Shown: in pieces, positions 1-6,783 of the stretch
Position numbering within the stretch: the first letter of the stretch is position 1
Layout of the letters: each line of letters starts with the position of its first letter
From: Candidatus Gastranaerophilales bacterium
GTDB taxonomy: Bacteria > Cyanobacteriota > Vampirovibrionia > Gastranaerophilales > Gastranaerophilaceae
NCBI GenBank assembly: GCA_944322885.1
Contig: CALUQH010000035.1
Span: 1-39,020, forward strand
Direction of reading: 5' to 3'
DNA: 39,020 nucleotides
Program-made: the position numbers and the translations under genes
Notes under the pieces: generated by a model
The model's database searches: none
Seen by the model: the letters and a program-made list of their open reading frames with translations, nothing else
Told to the model about the DNA's origin: nothing

Positions 1-62
1 ACACTTCATCGTTGGGTTAAAGCTTTTGAAGATTATGGAACAGAGGGGCTTTTACAAAAACA
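1..62 (+). pseudogene. Fragment of an insertion-sequence transposase HTH (IS3/IS150 OrfA-like)
   Basis: Reading frame 1 from the first base gives a short helix-turn-helix-like stretch containing RWVKAFEDYGTEGLL. This resembles the repeated HTH of IS3/IS150-type OrfA proteins (pattern rWlkvYeerGeaGL). The likeness fades near base 60, where a different frame takes up the efflux-protein sequence. The frame itself runs on to a stop at 97-99. I infer an IS end or relic that has replaced the 5' part of the next gene. Only about 20 residues support this, so the family is tentative. Confidence 0.4.
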
Positions 63-95
63 GCTGTCCCTCAGAAAGCAAATCATATTGAATAT

Positions 96-1370
96 ATGAA
101 CCTTGAATGGTGGGAAAAATACAATGATGAAAATCTTACAAGTAATCTGTTGAAATTATATGAAAATAATTACGACCTGAAAAATGCAGCATTAAAAGTA
201 AAAGAAAATGAACAGGCCGTAAAAATACAATTTGCTAACGAGTTACCGCAAATCGGACTTTCTGGCCAGCTATATAGAGATTTAAGATCATCTATGCAGC
301 AGTTCGGAAGCATGCAGATACCGAGTTATGCTCAATATAACTATTATCTTCCTATAACAGCAAGTTATGAGGTGGATATATGGGGTACAAACAGACTTAG
401 AATAAAAAGCATGAAACAACAGCTTGAAATAGTTAAACAGGCTGAACGTGCGACTTATATTGCTTTGACATCAGATTTTGCATCTGATTATTTTAATCTT
501 ATAAGAGCGGATGAATTTCTGGCAATTCAGAATGAACTCATAAAAACGCAGAAAGAAATTGTATCAAAAGTAAAAGATAAATATGATATAGGACTTTGTT
601 CAATCAACGATTTACTGGCAGAACAAAGAATTCTTACCACATTAAAAGAAGAATATAACAGACATACAAAAACGCGCGATATTTTAATTAATACAATGCG
701 CGTTTATCTTTCAGATTCTTCCGCGAATATTGCTCGAAACAATTATAATAATATTACACTAATAAATGGTATTCCGTCTGAATATAGTACGGAAATTATT
801 GAAAACCGCCCCGATTTTCTTCAGGAAGAAGCAAATATCAAGCGTATAGGTTTTGACGTAAGAGTTGCCAAAAGAGAATTTCTGCCGAAATTTATAATAT
901 TCGGACAAATAGGCTTAAACGCATACCATTTAGATACATTGTTTAATTCTGTTTCGCAAATGTTCAGTGCAGGCGTTTTACCTTCCATTGACCTGTTTAC
1001 GGGAGGAAGAAAAATTGCACTCTTAAAATTAAAAAAATTCCAGTATGAAGAAGCTTTGAATAATTATCAAAAGGCAATTTTAACAGGCATAAAAGATATA
1101 AATTCAGGACTTGTGGAATATAAAGAAATGCAGGACAATTATAAACAAAGCTTAAGCCGCTTAAATATGCAAAAACAAACATATTCGTTAGTAAAAGATA
1201 AAAAAGACATCGGATCTGCAAGTGATTTAGATGTTCTATACGCTAAAGAAGCTTATCTGATGGTGAAAAAAGACGAGGTTTCAAATAAAATAAATTCATT
1301 ACTATCTACAATAGGCCTTTATAAAGCCGTCGGTGGTGTAGATTTGTATAAATTAAATGAAAATATTTAA
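96..1370 (+). CDS. NodT-type outer-membrane efflux protein, N-terminally truncated
   Basis: Outer-membrane factor of the TolC/NodT family, the exit channel of tripartite efflux or type I secretion systems. The NLEWWEKYNDENL motif close to the start, then two long coiled-coil/beta halves (for example the ENRPDFLQEEANIKR and DLFTGGRKIALL segments), match this family. Members normally begin with a lipoprotein signal and about 40 residues before the WW motif; here those are missing. Family-like sequence continues upstream of the ATG in the same frame to about base 60 (TAVPQKANHIEY), but there is no signal peptide, no lipobox and no ribosome-binding site before the ATG at 96. The 5' end therefore appears replaced by the IS-like fragment at 1-62, and the protein is probably not exported. 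No partner pump or adaptor genes are in the window. Alternatively the window edge hides a fused or misassembled 5' end. Confidence 0.8.
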   Translation: MNLEWWEKYNDENLTSNLLKLYENNYDLKNAALKVKENEQAVKIQFANELPQIGLSGQLYRDLRSSMQQFGSMQIPSYAQYNYYLPITASYEVDIWGTNRLRIKSMKQQLEIVKQAERATYIALTSDFASDYFNLIRADEFLAIQNELIKTQKEIVSKVKDKYDIGLCSINDLLAEQRILTTLKEEYNRHTKTRDILINTMRVYLSDSSANIARNNYNNITLINGIPSEYSTEIIENRPDFLQEEANIKRIGFDVRVAKREFLPKFIIFGQIGLNAYHLDTLFNSVSQMFSAGVLPSIDLFTGGRKIALLKLKKFQYEEALNNYQKAILTGIKDINSGLVEYKEMQDNYKQSLSRLNMQKQTYSLVKDKKDIGSASDLDVLYAKEAYLMVKKDEVSNKINSLLSTIGLYKAVGGVDLYKLNENI

Positions 1371-1378
1371 AAAAACAC

Positions 1379-1407
1379 TTGACAATAATTAGATATCTAA
1401 CTATAAT
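1379..1407 (+). promoter_or_regulatory. Consensus sigma70-type promoter of the marR-cupin operon
   Basis: A TTGACA hexamer (1379-1384), a 17-bp spacer and a TATAAT hexamer (1402-1407) give a full-consensus housekeeping promoter. It lies directly after the efflux gene stop and before marR. The spacer holds a perfect palindrome, so repressor binding would block RNA polymerase. Confidence 0.85.
1389..1400. promoter_or_regulatory. Palindromic operator, probably bound by the adjacent MarR protein
   Basis: TTAGATATCTAA is a perfect 12-bp palindrome lying between the -35 and -10 hexamers of the marR promoter. MarR proteins bind as dimers to palindromes at their own promoters, so autoregulation is the simplest reading. 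A 10/12 match occurs at 1865-1876 ahead of the cupin gene. Confidence 0.65.
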
Positions 1408-1434
1408 ATTTTTGTAAGGAATTTTGAGTCTAAT

Positions 1435-1842
1435 ATGAAACAGGCATTGTCACTTATATCAAAAATACATGAAAAGGGAAACCGTTTTATTACGGAACAA
1501 TTAACAATAAACGGTATAGAAGGCCTTGTACCGAGCCATGGCGATATTCTCGCTTATTTGTATTCCTGTGAAAAGGCTACTATGAAAGATATTGCTGAAA
1601 AAATTCACCGTACAAAACCAACGGTGACAGTTCTTGTTGATAAACTTGAAAAACTTGACTTTGTTAAGAGAGAAAAGTCTTCCACCGACAGCAGGGTAAC
1701 ATTCATTGTTTTGACTAAAAAAGCAATGGAATTTGAGGAAGTATTTGAAAAAATTTCAAAAGAATTAAATCTTTTGCTATACAAAAATCTTACTGATAAA
1801 GAAGCTGAAACTCTGGATGAACTTCTTAGAAAAATGTTGTAA
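1435..1842 (+). CDS. MarR-family transcriptional regulator
   Basis: A 135-residue winged-helix regulator of MarR type. The central region (about residues 45-90) reads as recognition helix plus wing: MKDIAEKIHRTKPTVTVLVDKL, followed by DFVKREKSSTDSR and VTFIVLTKKA, matching the DxR-containing wing of the family. The C-terminal helices would make the dimer interface. It starts 28 bp after the -10 hexamer, with AAGGA at 1416-1420 as a somewhat distant ribosome-binding site. It is followed by a cupin gene after 50 bp. A palindrome inside its promoter suggests autorepression. The truncated efflux gene upstream may once have belonged to its regulon; the ligand is unknown. Confidence 0.9.
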   Translation: MKQALSLISKIHEKGNRFITEQLTINGIEGLVPSHGDILAYLYSCEKATMKDIAEKIHRTKPTVTVLVDKLEKLDFVKREKSSTDSRVTFIVLTKKAMEFEEVFEKISKELNLLLYKNLTDKEAETLDELLRKML

Positions 1843-1864
1843 GCAAAATTTTTTAAACGAATAG

Positions 1865-1876
1865 TTAGACATCAAA
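1865..1876. promoter_or_regulatory. Second, imperfect MarR operator-like site
   Basis: TTAGACATCAAA matches the perfect palindrome at 1389-1400 in 10 of 12 positions and sits in the marR-cupin gap, just upstream of the cupin ribosome-binding site (AAAAGGAGAG). I infer a secondary MarR site; no promoter hexamers are obvious beside it. Confidence 0.35.
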
Positions 1877-1892
1877 TTAAAAGGAGAGAATT

Positions 1893-2270
1893 ATGACAAA
1901 CTACAAAACAACAGAAATCGGAAAACTTAATGAACTGGTTAATCTTGAAAACGGAAAAGTTTTTTTGCATGACGCGCTTGAACTGACAGGCTGCGAAATT
2001 TCCATAAATACCGTTCCAAAAGGTTTTAAAGTACCTTTCAATCACAAACATAAACAAAATGAGGAAGTGTATATTATTTTGAAAGGCGAAGGTATTATTA
2101 CGGTAGACGGTACAAAACTGAATGTAAAAGAAGGTTCAGCAGTTAAGGTTTCGCCGGAAGCTTCCAGAACTATTGAAAATACCTCTGACAGTAATTTTTC
2201 ATTCATCTGTATTCAGACAAAAAAAGATTCACTCGAACAGTTTGGTTTAGGTGATGCAGAACTTTGTTAA
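1893..2270 (+). CDS. Small single-domain cupin protein
   Basis: A 125-residue cupin_2-type beta-barrel. Cupin motif 1 is visible as HKHKQNEE followed by GEG (about residues 50-70), giving the two histidines and the glutamate that usually bind a divalent metal. Motif 2 is degenerate: the usual PxGxxH histidine appears replaced in the KVSPEASRTIEN stretch, so metal binding may be weakened. It has a strong ribosome-binding site (AAGGAGAG). It lies 50 bp after marR and ends before a strong terminator, so the two form an operon. Such proteins act as small enzymes or ligand sensors; the substrate cannot be told from sequence. Confidence 0.85.
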   Translation: MTNYKTTEIGKLNELVNLENGKVFLHDALELTGCEISINTVPKGFKVPFNHKHKQNEEVYIILKGEGIITVDGTKLNVKEGSAVKVSPEASRTIENTSDSNFSFICIQTKKDSLEQFGLGDAELC

Positions 2271-2280
2271 TGAAAAAATA

Positions 2281-2310
2281 AAAAAGTCAGGCATTCTGCC
2301 TGACTTTTTT
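2281..2310. terminator. Bidirectional intrinsic terminator between the cupin and wzz-like genes
   Basis: A perfect 8-bp stem (GTCAGGCA at 2286-2293, TGCCTGAC at 2297-2304) with a TTC loop is flanked by A5 on the left and T6 on the right. It can therefore stop transcription from both converging genes. Confidence 0.92.
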
Positions 2311-2338
2311 ACTAATTATTCTAATTTATTAATATCAC

Positions 2339-3703
2339 CTAAATTAATACTTCCTGGGCAACATTTTTATGCATTTCATTAAGCATTGTCTTAATCTGCT
2401 TGTATAATTTGGAATTTGTTTTTCCGACTGTTGCAAAAATTACTATTTCATCAGAATTTTTAATATTCTGCACAAATTCACCAGAAATATCAGCCTTAAC
2501 CAAGTTTGCATTTTTAAACCCTTGCAGTTGCTCTGCAATGTTTTGCGGAATATTTTCAAAAACAGCAATTGAAAGTTTTTTATCCTGATTTGCAAGAAGA
2601 AATAATTTTAAATCGGAAAAATCGTTTTCCAAATTATAGATTATATTTTCACCGAGCATCGAATAAGTAAGTTTTTTATCCGTATTTTCCGCAAAAATAA
2701 CCGCAAATAACGCTGCAAGAAAACCAAAAACAATTCCGAGCAATATGTTAATCAAAAGCTTAGGCGATGAATATTCAAAATCCCTGAGTTTTTGCGGTTC
2801 TTTAAGCACAAGAACTTTTGAGGAATCAGACATTTCATCAACCATTTTTGCCCATTCAAGTTTAGAAGAAAGAGCTGCGACCTTTTCAGCTTCTTCAGTA
2901 ACGGCAATTCTTGATTTCTGTCCAGCAACAATCTGCCCCTTAATATTTGCCATAGCCTGCTGTGCGGATTTGGAAAAAGCACTCATTGCAGATAAATTAC
3001 CGGTTGCCGCTGCAGCCTGCTCAGGCAGTCCGCTTACCGTATTAACTTTATGGTTCAATGCCTGTTTTGCCTTATTGTATTCTCTTTCAATAACCTCTTT
3101 ATCAGACTTTGATTTTTCACTGTTCAATTGTTTGTGAAGTTCCACATAATTATTAATAATAGAATTAACCACATTATAGGCTAGTTCAGGGTCTTTTGAT
3201 TTATATTCAATTGTAATAACGTTAGTTCCCTTTTTATTTTCAAAAGAAATATTTTTCTTTAAAAACGCTTTTGTGGAAATGAATTCACCCTCTTTTTTAT
3301 TCGGGAATATTCCAAAAAGTTTCTTATAAACCAAATTATTATCTCTGATGACTTTATCAATCACAAGAGGAGATTGCATCAACTCAAGCTCATTTGTTAA
3401 AGCCCCGCCGCCGCCTGCCATCAAAGCAGCCATGCCGCCGCCTGCCCCACCAAGTTCTTCTATAGCATACGGATTTATTTCCATCATATTGGAATTATTA
3501 GCTTTATTTACATACAAATCACTTTCCACAGAATATTTTTTAGGCATTATAAAAGTTAAAACAATAAATAATACCAAAACTGCCACAAAAGTTTTAGCAA
3601 TCAAAAACTTTCTGCTCCATAAAGCAAAAAATATTTTCTTTAAATCTATCGTAAGCTCTTCATCTAACTCATCCTGCGGAATGTAAACAGTATTTTGCTG
3701 CAT
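2339..3703 (-). CDS. Wzz/GNVR-type polysaccharide chain-length protein with a kinase-remnant-like tail
   Basis: Inner-membrane polysaccharide co-polymerase of 454 residues. The N-terminus (about 20-55) has the Wzz cytoplasmic segment and first membrane helix (FLIAKTFVAVLVLFIVLTF), then a periplasmic domain with a Gly/Ala-rich loop (about 84-101) and the LMQSPLVIDKVI motif. A coiled coil follows, then a second helix (LLINILLGIVFGFLAALFAVIF) preceded by the usual Pro-containing stretch. After this helix about 115 cytoplasmic residues remain. Their end (EIVIFATVGKTNSKLYKQI) recalls the last strand and helix of BY-kinases, but no Walker A or B motif and no Tyr-rich tail is seen. The start has AAGGAG at good spacing. 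It is the last gene on this strand of the polysaccharide locus and probably has its own promoter. Confidence 0.88.
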   Translation of the reverse strand: MQQNTVYIPQDELDEELTIDLKKIFFALWSRKFLIAKTFVAVLVLFIVLTFIMPKKYSVESDLYVNKANNSNMMEINPYAIEELGGAGGGMAALMAGGGGALTNELELMQSPLVIDKVIRDNNLVYKKLFGIFPNKKEGEFISTKAFLKKNISFENKKGTNVITIEYKSKDPELAYNVVNSIINNYVELHKQLNSEKSKSDKEVIEREYNKAKQALNHKVNTVSGLPEQAAAATGNLSAMSAFSKSAQQAMANIKGQIVAGQKSRIAVTEEAEKVAALSSKLEWAKMVDEMSDSSKVLVLKEPQKLRDFEYSSPKLLINILLGIVFGFLAALFAVIFAENTDKKLTYSMLGENIIYNLENDFSDLKLFLLANQDKKLSIAVFENIPQNIAEQLQGFKNANLVKADISGEFVQNIKNSDEIVIFATVGKTNSKLYKQIKTMLNEMHKNVAQEVLI

Positions 3704-3726
3704 AAAATCTCCTTAATATTGTAATA

Positions 3727-3755
3727 ATTATAATATAAACAGACTTAATGCGCAA
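3727..3755 (-). promoter_or_regulatory. Candidate promoter for the wzz-like gene
   Basis: On the minus strand a TATAAT (plus-strand 3727-3732) lies 17 bp after TTGCGC (3750-3755), which keeps only the TTG of the -35 consensus. It would start transcription about 16 bp before the wzz-like ATG. Confidence 0.4.
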
Positions 3756-3780
3756 TAAAATTTAGACAATCGGTTATTTT

Positions 3781-5397
3781 TCAATTAGCTCCAGAAACGA
3801 GTTCGGGATGACAAATTTTTGCTGGTTTTATATTATACATAGTAGACGTAATAAAGTTAATATCAATTTTTTCGGATAATTTTCCGATTTCCTCTGACAT
3901 AACATCATTACGTTCGTCAAATTCACTTAACTTTGCATTATTTATCAAATCATCAGAAACATAATTATCTGTTGCAACCGGGCTGAAACCATCAAAACCG
4001 GCAATTGATACAGATTCTATATTTATCTTTATCAAAAGTTTCAACAACATCAATGCAACATTGTCAAACATTTTGGAGTCATTCAGATATGATGAATAAT
4101 TCAATACAAGCGCCTGCGGAGGAATATTTTCAATATTTGAGGATACGACTATCGGCCCGGAGTAATCATTCAAAGATGTAAAACGTTTCATGTTTGTCAC
4201 AAAAACAAGATTTTCCCTATACTGTTCCGGAATAAAATTCAAAGATATTATAAAAGGATTTTCTCTTTCAATGAAATTATCCACCCTTTCCTTTTCTTCC
4301 TTCAAAGATTTCCCGGGAGCAAGTATGAGAATCTTCTTACCGCTTAAAATATTCTTCATATACTCAACCGTTTTACTGTCATCAACAGCTTTTGAAAATT
4401 TATCCAAATACAATTGCTTAATCAAATTTACATCATAAATCGACTTTTTATTATCCGGGATTGACTGTAAAAGATTGTTAATAAATTCAACAGGTACAGT
4501 CTGCTTGTCAACAAGATATTTTGCGTAATTCGGATGACAATGATTTGTTGCCGCCAGATAATAAGGCACAGAATAACCCCAAGGAGTTTTGGCAAATATA
4601 GGATTTATCTGCTCATCAACTATTTTTAATATAGGAATTATATCGTAGTGCCCTCCGTAATTGTCATTAATATACTGGGTAATAAGCTCAGTACAGAGAT
4701 TTCCTGCACCACGCCCCATGCCAAATACTGTAGAATCAATAATTAATTCCCTGTCTTTGCAAACCTTCATCAAGCACTGCGCATTAGAAAAAGATAACTG
4801 CAAATTATTATGGGAATGAAAACAAAGGGCTATGTCTTTATTAAGATTATGATCTATTAAATAATATAACCTTAACATATCGTTTTCTCTTAACACACCT
4901 TTTGTATCAACAATAGAAAAACCATACGGTCGTAAATTATTAACTTTAGTTAATAAATCTATTAATTCTTCATCCGAATATGTATCTATATTTGTAGGAT
5001 TTACAAAAATATTATAGCCACACTGCTTTATTTTTTCAAAAAATTTAAATACATCACTGACTTCATGCTTTTTAAAAGTTACGCGGATTGCATCAAGACT
5101 TATATTATTATCTTTATTTATAAGTTTCTCCACCGGAAATTGCCCGAACATAATCATTGCACAAACTTTTGTCTGTGCAGAATAAACATTAGCACAATAA
5201 TTAATTTCTTCTATTTTATTAAATAATGTTTTATTGATAGAATATTCGCAATTTCTCAAAAAACCGCACTCTATATAATCGACTTTAGACTGAACTAAAT
5301 TCTCAAATATTTTTGAAATACTCTTTTCTCCAAAATTCCAGTTATTTACATAACCGCCATCGCGTAATGTACAATCTAAAACTTTTATATTAGACAT
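3781..5397 (-). CDS. DRE-TIM aldolase (HMGL/4-hydroxy-2-oxovalerate aldolase-like) fused to a MptE/DUF115-like domain
   Basis: Two-domain enzyme of about 538 residues. Residues about 5-320 are a DRE-TIM metallolyase barrel: the opening LDCTLRDGGY carries the catalytic Arg-Asp pair, HSHNN near residue 196 supplies the metal-binding histidines, and GMGRGAGN is the glycine-rich loop typical of oxovalerate aldolases. Such enzymes make or cleave 4-hydroxy-2-keto acids using pyruvate-type enolates. From about residue 355 a second domain starts with ILILAPGKSL and ends with SVSIAGFDGFS, a pattern seen in MptE-like/DUF115 and GT42-type proteins. It overlaps the CMP-transferase gene by a few bases. 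I prefer the second in-frame ATG (5397), 9 nt after AGGA; the ATG at 5403 is only 3 nt away. The last ten or so codons come from a dispersed repeat. Product unknown; a keto-acid sugar for the surface polysaccharide is my inference. Confidence 0.8.
   Translation of the reverse strand: MSNIKVLDCTLRDGGYVNNWNFGEKSISKIFENLVQSKVDYIECGFLRNCEYSINKTLFNKIEEINYCANVYSAQTKVCAMIMFGQFPVEKLINKDNNISLDAIRVTFKKHEVSDVFKFFEKIKQCGYNIFVNPTNIDTYSDEELIDLLTKVNNLRPYGFSIVDTKGVLRENDMLRLYYLIDHNLNKDIALCFHSHNNLQLSFSNAQCLMKVCKDRELIIDSTVFGMGRGAGNLCTELITQYINDNYGGHYDIIPILKIVDEQINPIFAKTPWGYSVPYYLAATNHCHPNYAKYLVDKQTVPVEFINNLLQSIPDNKKSIYDVNLIKQLYLDKFSKAVDDSKTVEYMKNILSGKKILILAPGKSLKEEKERVDNFIERENPFIISLNFIPEQYRENLVFVTNMKRFTSLNDYSGPIVVSSNIENIPPQALVLNYSSYLNDSKMFDNVALMLLKLLIKINIESVSIAGFDGFSPVATDNYVSDDLINNAKLSEFDERNDVMSEEIGKLSEKIDINFITSTMYNIKPAKICHPELVSGAN
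3787..3812 (-). repeat. Single arm of the 26-bp palindromic repeat, inside the end of the aldolase gene
   Basis: The minus-strand sequence here matches the right arm of the hairpin at 36374-36430 in all but a few of 26 positions (GTCATCC, GAAC, GTTTC and GGA blocks shared). It encodes the last residues of the aldolase (CHPELVSGA), a signature translation of this kind of dispersed repeat. The stop codon lies just after the arm. Confidence 0.7.
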
Positions 5398-6061
5398 ATT
5401 CATTCATCCTATACTTTTTATACATAAACTCTGCAAATTCAAAATCTATTTCGTTATCAATATCCAATCCCTCTAATTCCTCAACATGGACAAAATATGG
5501 TTTAGTCCCAATAAAGGATCTGTTTTTAATCATTACATCCTTTGATAAAAGATTTACCGCCGCATTTATTGAATATATTGCAGGCAAATCTTGACTTCTT
5601 GGTTTATTTTTTTCAGAATAATTTAAAGGTTTTCCGTCTTTCCACATAAATAATTTTACCAGATCAACAGTGTTACAGGAATCATATTGATTATTTATAT
5701 TTTTGAAATACTCGTGTATAACCTGTCTTACAGTATTATCCTTAATTAACGGATTTGTTGCATCCGCAAATAATATCAAATCAGCATCACAATGATTTGC
5801 TAAATCAACATAAACTTCATTTATTGAAACTGTTGAAGAGGCAAAATACGGATCTCTTTTAACAGTTTCTGCACCAAGTGATTCAGCGAGTTCCAACATT
5901 TCATCACTGTCTGAATTTACTATTACACCATCTAATTCTTTTATTCTTTGCATTTGTTTTATTTTTATCTCCAACAGGCTGCTGCCTGCAAATGGTCTTA
6001 TATTTTTATTCTTTACTCTTTGCGAGCCGGCTCGAACCGGAATGAGGGCTTTTATTGCCAT
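5390..6061 (-). CDS. CMP-sugar synthetase-like cytidylyltransferase (NeuA/KdsB family)
   Basis: A 223-residue nucleotidyltransferase of the acylneuraminate cytidylyltransferase family, which activates acidic 2-keto sugars with CTP. The N-terminal nucleotide-binding loop IPVRAGSQRVKNKNIRPF matches the family pattern (IPaRxGSxxixxKNi). FADATNPLI corresponds to the conserved segment around the metal-binding aspartate. The C-terminal GLDIDNEIDFEFAE is the typical IDxxxDxxxAE tail. The length is standard. It has GGAGG upstream of the ATG and overlaps the aldolase gene, so the two are translationally coupled. The classical sialic-acid genes neuB and neuC are absent here, so the activated sugar need not be sialic acid; the neighbouring aldolase and HAD phosphatase may supply it. 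Confidence 0.85.
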   Translation of the reverse strand: MAIKALIPVRAGSQRVKNKNIRPFAGSSLLEIKIKQMQRIKELDGVIVNSDSDEMLELAESLGAETVKRDPYFASSTVSINEVYVDLANHCDADLILFADATNPLIKDNTVRQVIHEYFKNINNQYDSCNTVDLVKLFMWKDGKPLNYSEKNKPRSQDLPAIYSINAAVNLLSKDVMIKNRSFIGTKPYFVHVEELEGLDIDNEIDFEFAEFMYKKYRMNEYV

Positions 6062-6072
6062 ATAACCTCCAT

Positions 6073-6783
6073 TTACACCTTAATTAAATCTAAAACTTCT
6101 TTCTCTGTCATTCCTTTTTCTTTAGGATTTACATAACCCCAGTTTACTAGCAGAGGTTTTATCTGCGGAAATTTCTTACACGTATTTATATTATCAACAC
6201 TATCCTCTACTAAATAACAGCTCTCAATAGCATTTTCTTTTAAATACCTTTCAATAAATTCCGCCTTACTATTATACGACACAAGGTCTTCATTTGTAAA
6301 CAGTTTGATATTATTTATACCATATCGTCTAAGTTTATTTTGGACAGGAAGTTTCTTTTTATTTGTCAAAATTATAAATTCGTACTCAGGATCTTTTGCC
6401 AATTCTTTAACTTTAAAGAAAAAATCATAAGGTTCATCTAAATTATCCCAAAACTCATAATCATTTTTAATCAAATTTTCACGGGCTTTTACAAATTTGT
6501 TGTCAAACTCGGTAATACGTCGTATATCCGGATTTTTAATCAATTCATAATATCTCCGCTCTAATAATTCAATATTAGATGTATTAGAATTTATTAGTCC
6601 AAATATATAAAAAAATTGCCAACTTTGGGAAACCAAATATCTCATTGTTCGATACTTTAAATATTCTTCATCATCAACAGGTGCATAAATATCTGCTCCA
6701 TAATATGCAGTTCTTGCTAATAAATACGCCTCTTTTGCACTATCAAACAAAACTCCGTCAAAATCTAAAAATATCGTTTTCAT
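6073..6783 (-). CDS. HAD-superfamily hydrolase (sugar phosphatase candidate)
   Basis: A 236-residue haloacid-dehalogenase-fold protein. Motif I is FLDFDGVLFDS, with the nucleophilic and acid/base aspartates at residues 7 and 9. Motif II is IILTNKKK, and the acidic motif IV is LVEDSVDNI. The helical cap inserted after motif I suits small phosphorylated substrates. It overlaps the flippase stop by 4 bp (ATGA) and lies 11 bp before the cytidylyltransferase start, so it belongs to the same transcript. In keto-sugar pathways a HAD enzyme often removes the phosphate before CMP activation, and this is my inferred role. It is not close to KdsC by visible motifs. Confidence 0.8.
   Translation of the reverse strand: MKTIFLDFDGVLFDSAKEAYLLARTAYYGADIYAPVDDEEYLKYRTMRYLVSQSWQFFYIFGLINSNTSNIELLERRYYELIKNPDIRRITEFDNKFVKARENLIKNDYEFWDNLDEPYDFFFKVKELAKDPEYEFIILTNKKKLPVQNKLRRYGINNIKLFTNEDLVSYNSKAEFIERYLKENAIESCYLVEDSVDNINTCKKFPQIKPLLVNWGYVNPKEKGMTEKEVLDLIKV

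Noticed and set aside
3781-6061. Complete sialic-acid (Neu5Ac) biosynthesis cluster
   Set aside because: Only a NeuA-like cytidylyltransferase is present. NeuB and NeuC are absent, and the aldolase belongs to the DRE-TIM family and not to the NanA family, so sialic acid cannot be claimed.
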